Of a stretch of 64,000 nucleotides of DNA, positions 8,244 through 23,200 are shown one piece after another. Source of the stretch: Rhynchopus sp. YZ270_cl-10 (taxonomy: Eukaryota; Euglenozoa; Diplonemea; Diplonemida; Diplonemidae); NCBI GenBank assembly GCA_964035575.1, contig OZ037913.1, positions 124,001 through 188,000 of the forward strand, given 5' to 3'. How positions within the stretch are numbered: the stretch's first letter is position 1; every line of letters starts with the position of its first letter. The translations under genes and the position numbers were made by a program. The notes below the pieces were generated by a model. The model saw only the letters and a list, made by a program, of their open reading frames with translations, ran no database searches and had not been told where the DNA came from.

Positions 8244-11200
8244 GGTTCTAACGCGGCGGTTCCAACGCATCGGTTCTAACGCGTCGGTTCCAACGCATCG
8301 GTTCTAACGCATCGGGTCCAACGCGTCGGTTCTAACCCGTCGGTTCCAACGCGTCGGTTCTAACGCATCGGTTCTAACGCATCGGTTCCAACGCATCGGT
8401 TCTAACCCGTCGGTTCCAACGCGTCGGTTCCAACGCGTCGGTTCTAACGCATCGGTTCCAACGCATCGGTTCTAACCCGTCGGTTCCAACGCGTCGGTTC
8501 CAACGCGTCGGTTCTAACGCATCGGTTCTAACGCATCGGTTCCAACGCATCGGTTCCAACGCATCGGTTCTAACGCATCGGTTCCAACGCATCGGTTCCA
8601 ACGCATCGGTTCTAACGCATCGGTTCTAACGCATCGGTTCTAACCCGTCGGTTCCAACGCATCGGTTCTAACGCATCGGTTCTAACGCATCGGTTCCAAC
8701 GCATCGGTTCTAACGCATCGGTTCCAACGCGTCGGTTCTAACGCATCGGTTCCAACGCATCGGTTCCAACGCATCGGTTCTAACGCATCGGTTCTAACGC
8801 GTCGGTTCTAACGCATCGGTTCTAACGCGTCGGTTCTAACGCATCGGTTCTAACCCGTCGGTTCCAACGCATCGGTTCTAACGCGTCGGTTCTAACGCAT
8901 CGGTTCCAACGCATCGGTTCTAACGCATCGGTTCCAACGCATCGGTTCTAACCCGTCGGTTCCAACGCGTCGGTTCCAACTCGTCGGTTCTAACGCATCG
9001 GTTCCAACGCATCGGTTCTAACGCGTCGGTTCTAACCCATCGGTTCCAACGCATCGTTTCTAACGCATCGGTTCCAACGCGTCGGTTCCAACGCGTCCGT
9101 TCCAACGCATCGGTTCTAACGCATCGGTTCTAACGCGTCGGTTCCAACGCATCGGTTCTAACGCGTCGGTTCTAACGCATCGGTTCCAACGCATCGGTTC
9201 TAACGCATCGGTTCCAACGCATCGGTTCTATCGCAGCGGTTCTAACGCATCGGTTCTAACGCATCGGTTCTAACGCATCGGTTCCAACGCATCGGTTCTA
9301 TCGCATCGGTTCTAACGCATCGGTTCTATCGCAGCGGTTCTATCGCAGCGGTTCTAACGCATCGGTTCTATCGCATCGGTTCTAACGCATCGGTTCTATC
9401 GCAGCGGTTCTATCGCATCGGTTCTAACGCATCGGTTCTAACGCATCGGTTCTAACGCATCGGTTCCAACGCATCGGTTCCAACGCATCGGTTCTATCGC
9501 AGCGGTTCTAACGCATCGGTTCTAACGCATCGGTTCTAACGCATCGGTTCCAACGCATCGGTTCTATCGCATCGGTTCTAACGCATCGGTTCTATCGCAG
9601 CGGTTCTATCGCAGCGGTTCTAACGCGTCGGTTCTAACGCGTCCGTTCCAACGCATCGGTTCTAACGCATCGGTTCTAACGCGTCGGATCCAACGCATCG
9701 GTTCTAACCCGTCGGTTCCAACGCATCGGTTCTAACGCGTCGGTTCTAACGCATCGGTTCCAACGCATCGGTTCCAACGCGTCGGTTCTAACGCATCGGT
9801 TCAAACGCATCGGTTCTATCATCGGTTCTAACGCATCGGTTCTAACGCGTCGGTTCTAACTCGTCCGTTCCAACGCATCGGTTCCAACGCATCGGTTCCA
9901 ACGCGTCGGTTCTAACGCATCGGTTCCAACGCATCGGTTCTAACGCATCGGTTCTAACGCGTCGGTTCCAACGCATCGGTTCTAACCCGTCGGTTCCAAC
10001 GCATCGGTTCTAACGCGTCGGTTCTAACGCGTCCGTTCCAACGCATCGGTTCCAACGCATCGGTTCCAACGCATCGGTTCCAACGCGTCGGTTCTAACGC
10101 ATCGGTTCCAACGCATCGGTTCCAACGCATCGGTTCTAACGCATCGGTTCCAACGCATCGGTTCCAACGCGTCGGTTCTAACGCATCGGTTCTAACGCAT
10201 CGGTTCTAACGCATCGGTTCTAACTCATCGGTTCCAACGCATCGGTTCCAACGCGTCGGTTCTAACGCATCGGTTCTAACGCATCGGTTCCAACGCATCG
10301 GATCTAACGCATCGGTTCCAACGCATCGGTTCTAACGCGTCGGTTCTAACGCATCGGTTCTAACGCATCGGTTCTAACCCGTCGGTTCCAACGCGTCGGT
10401 TCTAACGCATCGGTTCTAACCCGTCGGTTCCAACGCGTCGGTTCTAACGCGTCGGTTCCAACGCATCGGTTCTAACGCATCGGTTCTAACGCATCGGTTC
10501 TAACGCATCGGTTCTAACGCATCGGTTCTAACCCGTCGGTTCCAACGCGTCGGTTCTAACCCGTCGGTTCCAACGCGTCGGTTCCAACGCATCGGTTCTA
10601 ACGCATCGGTTCCAACGCATCGGTTCTAACCCGTCGGTTCCAACGCATCGGTTCTATCGCAGCGGTTCTAACGCATCGGTTCTAACGCATCGGTTCCAAC
10701 GCATCGGTTCTAACGCATCGGTTCTAACGCATAGGTTCCAACGCATCGGTTCTAACCCGTCGGTTCCAACGCGTCGGTTCCAACGCATCGGTTCCAACGC
10801 ATCGGTTCTAACGCATCGGTTCCAACGCATCGGTTCCAACGCGTCGGTTCTAACGCATCGGTTCCAACGCATCGGTTCTAACGCATCGGTTCTAACGCGT
10901 CGGTTCCAACGCATCGGTTCTAACGCGTCGGTTCTAACGCGTCCGTTCCAACGCATCGGTTCCAACGCATCGGTTCCAACGCGTCGGTTCTAACGCATCG
11001 GTTCCAACGCATCGTTTCTAACGCATCGGTTCCAACGCATCGGTTCTAACGCATCGGTTCGAACGCGTCGGTTCTAACGCATCGGTTCTAACGCGTCGGT
11101 TCTAACGCGTCCGTTCCAACGCATCGGTTCTAACGCATCGGTTCCAACGCGTCGGTTCTAACGCATCGGTTCTTACCCGTCGGTTCTAACGCATCGGTTC

Positions 11201-14200
11201 TAACGCGTCGGTTCCAACGCGTCGGTTCAAACGCATCGGTTCTAACGCATCGGTTCCAACGCATCGGTTCCAACGCATCGGTTCTTACCCGTCGGTTCTA
11301 ACGCATCGGTTCTAACGCGTCGGTTCTAACGCATCGGTTCCAACGCGTCGGTTCTAACGCATCGGTTCCAACGCATCGGTTCTAACGCATCGGTTCCAAC
11401 GCGTCGGTTCTAACGCATCGGTTCCAACGCGTCGGTTCTAACGCATCGGTTCTAACTCGTCCGTTCCAACGCATCGGTTCCAACGCATCGGTTCTAACGC
11501 ATCGGTTCTAACGCATCGGTTCTAACGCATAGGTTCCAACGCATCGGTTCTAACCCGTCGGTTCCAACGCGTCGGTTCCAACGCATCGGTTCTAACGCAT
11601 CGGTTCTAACGCATCGGTTCCAACGCATCGGTTCCAACGCATCGGTTCTAACGCATCGGTTCTAACTCATCGGTTCCAACGCGTCGGTTCCAACGCGTCG
11701 GTTCCAACGCATCGGTTCTAACCCGTCGGTTCCAACGCGTCGGTTCTAACGCGTCGGTTCTAACGCATCGGTTCCAACGCATCGGGTCCAACGCGTCGGT
11801 TCTAACGCATCGGTTCTAACGCGTCGGTTCTAACGCATCGGTTCTAACGCATCGGTTCCAACGCATCGGTTCTTACCCGTCGGTTCCAACGCATCGGTTC
11901 TAACGCGTCGGTTCTAACGCGTCCGTTCCAACGCATCGGTTCCAACGCATCGGTTCCAACGCGTCGGTTCTAACGCATCGGTTCCAACGCATCGGTTCTA
12001 ACCCGTCGGTTCCAACGCGTCGGTTCCAACGCATCGGTTCTAACGCATCGGTTCCAACGCATCGGTTCTAACCCGTCGGTTCCAACGCATCGGTTCTAAC
12101 GCATCGGTTCCAACGCATCGGTTCTAACGCATCGGTTCTAACCCGTCGGTTCCAACGCGTCGGTTCTAACGCATCGGTTCTAACGCATCGGTTCCAACGC
12201 ATCGGTTCTAACCCGTCGGTTCCAACGCGTCGGTTCCAACGCGTCGGTTCTAACGCATCGGTTCCAACGCATCGGTTCTAACCCGTCGGTTCCAACGCGT
12301 CGGTTCCAACGCGTCGGTTCTAACGCATCGGTTCTAACGCATCGGTTCCAACGCATCGGTTCCAACGCATCGGTTCTAACGCATCGGTTCCAACGCATCG
12401 GTTCCAACGCATCGGTTCTAACGCATCGGTTCTAACCCGTCGGTTCCAACGCATCGGTTCTAACGCATCGGTTCTAACGCATCGGTTCCAACGCATCGGT
12501 TCTAACGCATCGGTTCCAACGCGTCGGTTCTAACGCATCGGTTCCAACGCATCGGTTCCAACGCATCGGTTCTAACGCATCGGTTCTAACGCGTCGGTTC
12601 TAACGCATCGGTTCTAACGCGTCGGTTCTAACGCATCGGTTCTAACCCGTCGGTTCCAACGCATCGGTTCTAACGCGTCGGTTCTAACGCATCGGTTCCA
12701 ACGCATCGGTTCTAACGCATCGGTTCCAACGCATCGGTTCTAACCCGTCGGTTCCAACGCGTCGGTTCCAACTCGTCGGTTCTAACGCATCGGTTCCAAC
12801 GCATCGGTTCTAACGCGTCGGTTCTAACCCATCGGTTCCAACGCATCGTTTCTAACGCATCGGTTCCAACGCGTCGGTTCCAACGCGTCCGTTCCAACGC
12901 ATCGGTTCTAACGCATCGGTTCTAACGCGTCGGTTCCAACGCATCGGTTCTAACGCGTCGGTTCTAACGCATCGGTTCCAACGCATCGGTTCTAACGCAT
13001 CGGTTCCAACGCATCGGTTCTATCGCAGCGGTTCTAACGCATCGGTTCTAACGCATCGGTTCTAACGCATCGGTTCCAACGCATCGGTTCTATCGCATCG
13101 GTTCTAACGCATCGGTTCTATCGCAGCGGTTCTATCGCAGCGGTTCTAACGCATCGGTTCTATCGCATCGGTTCTAACGCATCGGTTCTATCGCAGCGGT
13201 TCTATCGCATCGGTTCTAACGCATCGGTTCTAACGCATCGGTTCTAACGCATCGGTTCCAACGCATCGGTTCCAACGCATCGGTTCTATCGCAGCGGTTC
13301 TAACGCATCGGTTCTAACGCATCGGTTCTAACGCATCGGTTCCAACGCATCGGTTCTATCGCATCGGTTCTAACGCATCGGTTCTATCGCAGCGGTTCTA
13401 TCGCAGCGGTTCTAACGCGTCGGTTCTAACGCGTCCGTTCCAACGCATCGGTTCTAACGCATCGGTTCTAACGCGTCGGATCCAACGCATCGGTTCTAAC
13501 CCGTCGGTTCCAACGCATCGGTTCTAACGCGTCGGTTCTAACGCATCGGTTCCAACGCATCGGTTCCAACGCGTCGGTTCTAACGCATCGGTTCAAACGC
13601 ATCGGTTCTATCATCGGTTCTAACGCATCGGTTCTAACGCGTCGGTTCTAACTCGTCCGTTCCAACGCATCGGTTCCAACGCATCGGTTCCAACGCGTCG
13701 GTTCTAACGCATCGGTTCCAACGCATCGGTTCTAACGCATCGGTTCTAACGCGTCGGTTCCAACGCATCGGTTCTAACCCGTCGGTTCCAACGCATCGGT
13801 TCTAACGCGTCGGTTCTAACGCGTCCGTTCCAACGCATCGGTTCCAACGCATCGGTTCCAACGCGTCGGTTCTAACGCATCGGTTCCAACGCATCGGTTC
13901 CAACGCATCGGTTCTAACGCATCGGTTCCAACGCATCGGTTCCAACGCGTCGGTTCTAACGCATCGGTTCTAACGCATCGGTTCTAACGCATCGGTTCAA
14001 ACTCATCGGTTCCAACGCATCGGTTCCAACGCGTCGGTTCTAACGCATCGGTTCTAACGCATCGGTTCCAACGCATCGGATCTAACGCATCGGTTCCAAC
14101 GCATCGGTTCTAACGCGTCGGTTCTAACGCATCGGTTCTAACGCATCGGTTCTAACCCGTCGGTTCCAACGCGTCGGTTCTAACGCATCGGTTCTAACCC

Positions 14201-17200
14201 GTCGGTTCCAACGCGTCGGTTCTAACGCGTCGGTTCCAACGCATCGGTTCTAACGCATCGGTTCTAACGCATCGGTTCTAACGCATCGGTTCTAACGCAT
14301 CGGTTCTAACCCGTCGGTTCCAACGCGTCGGTTCTAACCCGTCGGTTCCAACGCGTCGGTTCCAACGCATCGGTTCTAACGCATCGGTTCCAACGCATCG
14401 GTTCTAACCCGTCGGTTCCAACGCATCGGTTCTATCGCAGCGGTTCTAACGCATCGGTTCTAACGCATCGGTTCCAACGCATCGGTTCTAACGCATCGGT
14501 TCTAACGCATAGGTTCCAACGCATCGGTTCTAACCCGTCGGTTCCAACGCGTCGGTTCCAACGCGTCGGTTCCAACGCGTCCGTTCCAACGCATCGGTTC
14601 CAACGCATCGGTTCTAACGCATCGGTTCCAACGCATCGTTTCTAACGCATCGGTTCTTACCCGTCGGTTCCAACGCGTCGGTTCTAACGCATCGGTTCCA
14701 ACGCATCGGTTCCAACGCATCGGTTCTAACGCATCGGTTCTAACGCGTCGGTTCTAACGCATCGGTTCTAACGCGTCGGTTCTAACGCATCGGTTCTAAC
14801 CCGTCGGTTCCAACGCATCGGTTCTAACGCGTCGGTTCTAACGCATCGGTTCCAACGCATCGGTTCTAACGCATCGGTTCCAACGCATCGGTTCTAACCC
14901 GTCGGTTCCAACGCGTCGGTTCCAACTCGTCGGTTCTAACGCATCGGTTCCAACGCATCGGTTCTAACGCGTCGGTTCTAACCCATCGGTTCCAACGCAT
15001 CGTTTCTAACGCATCGGTTCCAACGCGTCGGTTCCAACGCGTCCGTTCCAACGCATCGGTTCTAACGCATCGGTTCTAACGCGTCGGTTCCAACGCATCG
15101 GTTCTAACGCGTCGGTTCTAACGCATCGGTTCCAACGCATCGGTTCTAACGCATCGGTTCCAACGCATCGGTTCTATCGCAGCGGTTCTAACGCATCGGT
15201 TCTAACGCATCGGTTCTAACGCATCGGTTCCAACGCATCGGTTCTATCGCATCGGTTCTAACGCATCGGTTCTATCGCAGCGGTTCTATCGCAGCGGTTC
15301 TAACGCATCGGTTCTATCGCATCGGTTCTAACGCATCGGTTCTATCGCAGCGGTTCTATCGCATCGGTTCTAACGCATCGGTTCTAACGCATCGGTTCTA
15401 ACGCATCGGTTCCAACGCATCGGTTCCAACGCATCGGTTCTATCGCAGCGGTTCTAACGCATCGGTTCTAACGCATCGGTTCTAACGCATCGGTTCCAAC
15501 GCATCGGTTCTATCGCATCGGTTCTAACGCATCGGTTCTATCGCAGCGGTTCTATCGCAGCGGTTCTAACGCGTCGGTTCTAACGCGTCCGTTCCAACGC
15601 ATCGGTTCTAACGCATCGGTTCTAACGCGTCGGATCCAACGCATCGGTTCTAACCCGTCGGTTCCAACGCATCGGTTCTAACGCGTCGGTTCTAACGCAT
15701 CGGTTCAAACGCATCGGTTCTATCATCGGTTCTAACGCATCGGTTCTAACGCGTCGGTTCTAACTCGTCCGTTCCAACGCATCGGTTCCAACGCATCGGT
15801 TCCAACGCGTCGGTTCTAACGCATCGGTTCCAACGCATCGGTTCTAACGCATCGGTTCTAACGCGTCGGTTCCAACGCATCGGTTCTAACCCGTCGGTTC
15901 CAACGCATCGGTTCTAACGCGTCGGTTCTAACGCGTCCGTTCCAACGCATCGGTTCCAACGCATCGGTTCCAACGCATCGGTTCCAACGCGTCGGTTCTA
16001 ACGCATCGGTTCCAACGCATCGGTTCCAACGCATCGGTTCTAACGCATCGGTTCCAACGCATCGGTTCCAACGCGTCGGTTCTAACGCATCGGTTCTAAC
16101 GCATCGGTTCTAACGCATCGGTTCTAACTCATCGGTTCCAACGCATCGGTTCCAACGCGTCGGTTCTAACGCATCGGTTCTAACGCATCGGTTCCAACGC
16201 ATCGGATCTAACGCATCGGTTCCAACGCATCGGTTCTAACGCGTCGGTTCTAACGCATCGGTTCTAACGCATCGGTTCTAACCCGTCGGTTCCAACGCGT
16301 CGGTTCTAACGCATCGGTTCTAACCCGTCGGTTCCAACGCGTCGGTTCTAACGCGTCGGTTCCAACGCATCGGTTCTAACGCATCGGTTCTAACGCATCG
16401 GTTCTAACGCATCGGTTCTAACCCGTCGGTTCCAACGCGTCGGTTCTAACCCGTCGGTTCCAACGCGTCGGTTCCAACGCATCGGTTCTAACGCATCGGT
16501 TCCAACGCATCGGTTCTAACCCGTCGGTTCCAACGCATCGGTTCTATCGCAGCGGTTCTAACGCATCGGTTCTAACGCATCGGTTCCAACGCATCGGTTC
16601 TAACGCATAGGTTCCAACGCATCGGTTCTAACCCGTCGGTTCCAACGCGTCGGTTCCAACGCATCGGTTCCAACGCATCGGTTCTAACGCATCGGTTCCA
16701 ACGCATCGGTTCCAACGCGTCGGTTCTAACGCATCGGTTCCAACGCATCGGTTCTAACGCATCGGTTCTAACGCGTCGGTTCCAACGCATCGGTTCTAAC
16801 GCGTCGGTTCTAACGCGTCCGTTCCAACGCATCGGTTCCAACGCATCGGTTCCAACGCGTCGGTTCTAACGCATCGGTTCCAACGCATCGTTTCTAACGC
16901 ATCGGTTCCAACGCATCGGTTCTAACGCATCGGTTCGAACGCGTCGGTTCTAACGCATCGGTTCTAACGCGTCGGTTCTAACGCGTCCGTTCCAACGCAT
17001 CGGTTCTAACGCATCGGTTCCAACGCGTCGGTTCTAACGCATCGGTTCTAACGCGTCGGTTCCAACGCGTCGGTTCAAACGCATCGGTTCTAACGCATCG
17101 GTTCCAACGCATCGGTTCCAACGCATCGGTTCTTACCCGTCGGTTCTAACGCATCGGTTCTAACGCGTCGGTTCTAACGCATCGGTTCCAACGCGTCGGT

Positions 17201-20200
17201 TCTAACGCATCGGTTCCAACGCATCGGTTCTAACGCATCGGTTCCAACGCGTCGGTTCTAACGCATCGGTTCCAACGCGTCGGTTCTAACGCATCGGTTC
17301 TAACTCGTCCGTTCCAACGCATCGGTTCCAACGCATCGGTTCTAACGCATCGGTTCTAACGCATCGGTTCTAACGCATAGGTTCCAACGCATCGGTTCTA
17401 ACCCGTCGGTTCCAACGCGTCGGTTCCAACGCATCGGTTCTAACGCATCGGTTCTAACGCATCGGTTCCAACGCATCGGTTCCAACGCATCGGTTCTAAC
17501 GCATCGGTTCTAACTCATCGGTTCCAACGCGTCGGTTCCAACGCGTCGGTTCCAACGCATCGGTTCTAACCCGTCGGTTCCAACGCGTCGGTTCTAACGC
17601 GTCGGTTCTAACGCATCGGTTCCAACGCATCGGGTCCAACGCGTCGGTTCTAACGCATCGGTTCTAACGCGTCGGTTCTAACGCATCGGTTCTAACGCAT
17701 CGGTTCCAACGCATCGGTTCTTACCCGTCGGTTCCAACGCATCGGTTCTAACGCGTCGGTTCTAACGCGTCCGTTCCAACGCATCGGTTCCAACGCATCG
17801 GTTCCAACGCGTCGGTTCTAACGCATCGGTTCCAACGCATCGGTTCTAACCCGTCGGTTCCAACGCGTCGGTTCCAACGCATCGGTTCTAACGCATCGGT
17901 TCCAACGCATCGGTTCTAACCCGTCGGTTCCAACGCATCGGTTCTAACGCATCGGTTCCAACGCATCGGTTCTAACGCATCGGTTCTAACCCGTCGGTTC
18001 CAACGCGTCGGTTCTAACGCATCGGTTCTAACGCATCGGTTCCAACGCATCGGTTCTAACCCGTCGGTTCCAACGCATCGGTTCTAACGCATCGGTTCCA
18101 ACGCATCGGTTCTAACGCATCGGTTCTAACCCGTCGGTTCCAACGCGTCGGTTCCAACGCGTCGGTTCTAACGCATCGGTTCCAACGCATCGGTTCTAAC
18201 CCGTCGGTTCCAACGCATCGGTTCCAACGCATCGGTTCTAACGCATCGGTTCTAACCCGTCGGTTCCAACGCGTCGGTTCTAACGCATCGGTTCTAACGC
18301 ATCGGTTCCAACGCATCGGTTCTAACCCGTCGGTTCCAACGCGTCGGTTCCAACGCGTCGGTTCTAACGCATCGGTTCTAACGCATCGGTTCCAACGCAT
18401 CGGTTCCAACGCATCGGTTCTAACGCATCGGTTCCAACGCATCGGTTCCAACGCATCGGTTCCAACGCATCGGTTCCAACGCATCGGTTCTAACGCATCG
18501 GTTCCAACGCATCGGTTCCAACGCATCGGTTCTAACGCATCGGTTCTAACGCATCGGTTCCAACGCATCGGTTCCAACGCATCGGTTCTAACGCATCGGT
18601 TCTAACCCGTCGGTTCCAACGCATCGGTTCTAACGCATCGGTTCTAACGCATCGGTTCCAACGCATCGGTTCTAACGCATCGGTTCCAACGCGTCGGTTC
18701 TAACGCATCGGTTCCAACGCATCGGTTCCAACGCATCGGTTCTAACGCATCGGTTCTAACGCGTCGGTTCTAACGCATCGGTTCTAACCCGTCGGTTCCA
18801 ACGCATCGGTTCTAACGCGTCGGTTCTAACGCATCGGTTCCAACGCATCGGTTCTAACGCATCGGTTCCAACGCATCGGTTCTAACCCGTCGGTTCCAAC
18901 GCGTCGGTTCCAACTCGTCGGTTCTAACGCATCGGTTCCAACGCATCGGTTCTAACGCGTCGGTTCTAACCCATCGGTTCCAACGCATCGTTTCTAACGC
19001 ATCGGTTCCAACGCGTCGGTTCCAACGCGTCCGTTCCAACGCATCGGTTCTAACGCATCGGTTCTAACGCGTCGGTTCCAACGCATCGGTTCTAACGCGT
19101 CGGTTCTAACGCATCGGTTCCAACGCATCGGTTCTAACGCATCGGTTCCAACGCATCGGTTCTATCGCAGCGGTTCTAACGCATCGGTTCTAACGCATCG
19201 GTTCTAACGCATCGGTTCCAACGCATCGGTTCTATCGCATCGGTTCTAACGCATCGGTTCTATCGCAGCGGTTCTATCGCAGCGGTTCTAACGCATCGGT
19301 TCTATCGCATCGGTTCTAACGCATCGGTTCTATCGCAGCGGTTCTATCGCATCGGTTCTAACGCATCGGTTCTAACGCATCGGTTCTAACGCATCGGTTC
19401 CAACGCATCGGTTCCAACGCATCGGTTCTATCGCAGCGGTTCTAACGCATCGGTTCTAACGCATCGGTTCTAACGCATCGGTTCCAACGCATCGGTTCTA
19501 TCGCATCGGTTCTAACGCATCGGTTCTATCGCAGCGGTTCTATCGCAGCGGTTCTAACGCGTCGGTTCTAACGCGTCCGTTCCAACGCATCGGTTCTAAC
19601 GCATCGGTTCTAACGCGTCGGATCCAACGCATCGGTTCTAACCCGTCGGTTCCAACGCATCGGTTCTAACGCGTCGGTTCTAACGCATCGGTTCCAACGC
19701 ATCGGTTCCAACGCGTCGGTTCTAACGCATCGGTTCAAACGCATCGGTTCTATCATCGGTTCTAACGCATCGGTTCTAACGCGTCGGTTCTAACTCGTCC
19801 GTTCCAACGCATCGGTTCCAACGCATCGGTTCCAACGCGTCGGTTCTAACGCATCGGTTCCAACGCATCGGTTCTAACGCATCGGTTCTAACGCGTCGGT
19901 TCCAACGCATCGGTTCTAACCCGTCGGTTCCAACGCATCGGTTCTAACGCGTCGGTTCTAACGCGTCCGTTCCAACGCATCGGTTCCAACGCATCGGTTC
20001 CAACGCGTCGGTTCTAACGCATCGGTTCCAACGCATCGGTTCCAACGCATCGGTTCTAACGCATCGGTTCCAACGCATCGGTTCCAACGCGTCGGTTCTA
20101 ACGCATCGGTTCTAACGCATCGGTTCTAACGCATCGGTTCAAACTCATCGGTTCCAACGCATCGGTTCCAACGCGTCGGTTCTAACGCATCGGTTCTAAC

Positions 20201-23200
20201 GCATCGGTTCCAACGCATCGGATCTAACGCATCGGTTCCAACGCATCGGTTCTAACGCGTCGGTTCTAACGCATCGGTTCTAACGCATCGGTTCTAACCC
20301 GTCGGTTCCAACGCGTCGGTTCTAACGCATCGGTTCTAACCCGTCGGTTCCAACGCGTCGGTTCTAACGCGTCGGTTCCAACGCATCGGTTCTAACGCAT
20401 CGGTTCTAACGCATCGGTTCTAACGCATCGGTTCTAACGCATCGGTTCTAACCCGTCGGTTCCAACGCGTCGGTTCTAACCCGTCGGTTCCAACGCGTCG
20501 GTTCCAACGCATCGGTTCTAACGCATCGGTTCCAACGCATCGGTTCTAACCCGTCGGTTCCAACGCATCGGTTCTATCGCAGCGGTTCTAACGCATCGGT
20601 TCTAACGCATCGGTTCCAACGCATCGGTTCTAACGCATCGGTTCTAACGCATAGGTTCCAACGCATCGGTTCTAACCCGTCGGTTCCAACGCGTCGGTTC
20701 CAACGCGTCGGTTCCAACGCGTCCGTTCCAACGCATCGGTTCCAACGCATCGGTTCTAACGCATCGGTTCCAACGCATCGGTTCCAACGCGTCGGTTCTA
20801 ACGCATCGGTTCCAACGCATCGGTTCTAACGCATCGGTTCTAACGCGTCGGTTCCAACGCATCGGTTCTAACGCGTCGGTTCTAACGCGTCCGTTCCAAC
20901 GCATCGGTTCCAACGCGTCGGTTCTAACGCATCGGTTCCAACGCATCGTTTCTAACGCATCGGTTCCAACGCATCGGTTCTAACGCATCGGTTCGAACGC
21001 GTCGGTTCTAACGCATCGGTTCTAACGCGTCGGTTCCAACGCATCGGTTCCAACGCATCGGTTCCAACGCGTCGGTTCTAACGCATCGGTTCCAACGCAT
21101 CGTTTCTAACGCATCGGTTCCAACGCATCGGTTCTAACGCATCGGTTCGAACGCGTCCGTTCCAACGCATCGGTTCTAACGCATCGGTTCCAACGCATCG
21201 GTTCTTACCCGTCGGTTCTAACGCATCGGTTCTAACGCGTCGGTTCCAACGCGTCGGTTCAAACGCATCGGTTCTAACGCATCGGTTCCAACGCATCGGT
21301 TCCAACGCATCGGTTCTTACCCGTCGGTTCTAACGCATCGGTTCCAACGCGTCGGTTCTAACGCATCGGTTCCAACGCATCGGTTCTAACGCATCGGTTC
21401 CAACGCGTCGGTTCTAACGCATCGGTTCCAACGCGTCGGTTCTAACGCATCGGTTCTAACTCGTCCGTTCCAACGCATCGGTTCCAACGCATCGGTTCTA
21501 ACGCATCGGTTCTAACGCATCGGTTCTAACCCGTCGGTTCCAACGCGTCGGTTCTAACGCATCGGTTCCAACGCATCGGTTCTAACGCATCGGTTCCAAC
21601 GCGTCGGTTCTAACGCATCGGTTCCAACGCGTCGGTTCTAACGCATCGGTTCTAACTCGTCCGTTCCAACGCATCGGTTCCAACGCATCGGTTCTAACGC
21701 ATCGGTTCTAACGCATCGGTTCCAACGCATCGGTTCTAACCCGTCGGTTCTAACCCGTCGGTTCCAACGCGTCGGTTCTAACCCGTCGGTTCCAACGCGT
21801 CGGTTCCAACGCATCGGTTCCAACGCATCGGTTCTAACCCGTCGGTTCCAACGCATCGGTTCTATCGCAGCGGTTCTAACGCATCGGTTCCAACGCGTCG
21901 GTTCCAACGCATCGGTTCTAACGCATCGGTTCGAACGCATAGGTTCCAACGCATCGGTTCTAACCCGTCGGTTCCAACGCGTCGGTTCCAACGCATCGGT
22001 TCTAACGCATCGGTTCTAACGCGTCGGTTCCAACGCATCGGTTCCAACGCATCGGTTCCAACGCATCGGTTCTAACGCGTCGGTTCTAACGCGTCGGTTC
22101 TAACGCATCGGTTCCAACGCATCGGGTCCAACGCGTCGGTTCTGACGCGTCGGTTCTAACTCATCGGTTCCAACGCATCGGTTCTATCGCAGCGGTTCTA
22201 ACGCGTCGGTTCTAACGCGTCGGTTCCAACGCATCGGTTCCAACGCATCGGTTCTAACCCGTCGGTTCTAACCCGTCGGTTCTAACCCGTCGGTTCTAAC
22301 GCATCGGTTCCAACGCGTCCGTTCCAACGCATCGGTTCTAACGCATCGGTTCTAACCCGTCGGTTCTAACCCGTCGGTTCTAACGCATCGGTTCCAACGC
22401 ATCGGTTCTAACGCATCGGTTCCAGCGCATCGGTTCTTACCCGTCGGTTCCAACGCATCGGTTCTAACGCATCGGTTCCAACGCGTCGGTTCAAACGCAT
22501 CGGTTCTAACGCATCGGTTCTAACGCATCGGTTCTAACCCGTCGGTTCCAACGCGTCGGTTCCAACGCGTCCGTTCCAACGCATCGGTTCCAACGCATCG
22601 GTTCTAACGCATCGGTTCCAGCGCATCGGTTCTTACCCGTCGGTTCTAACGCATCGGTTCTAACGCATCGGTTCCAACGCGTCGGTTCAAACGCATCGGT
22701 TCTAACGCATCGGTTCCAACGCATCGGTTCTAACGCATCGGTTCCAACGCATCGGTTCTTACCCGTCGGTTCTAACGCATCGGTTCTAACGCGTCGGTTC
22801 TAACGCGTCCGTTCCAACGCATCGGTTCCAACGCATCGGTTCCAACGCATCGGTTCCAACGCGTCGGTTCTAACGCATCGGTTCTAACGCATCGGTTCCA
22901 ACGCATCGGATCTAACGCATCGGTTCCAACGCATCGGTTCTAACGCGTCGGTTCTAACGCATCGGTTCTAACGCATCGGTTCTAACCCGTCGGTTCCAAC
23001 GCATCGGTTCCAACGCGTCGGTTCTAACGCATCGGTTCCAACGCATCGGTTCTAACGCGTCGGTTCTAACGCGTCGGTTCTAACGCATCGGTTCTAACGC
23101 ATCGGTTCCAACGCATCGGTTCCAACGCGTCGGTTCTAACGCATCGGTTCCAACGCATCGGTTCCAACGCGTCCGTTCCAACGCATCGGTTCCAACGCAT

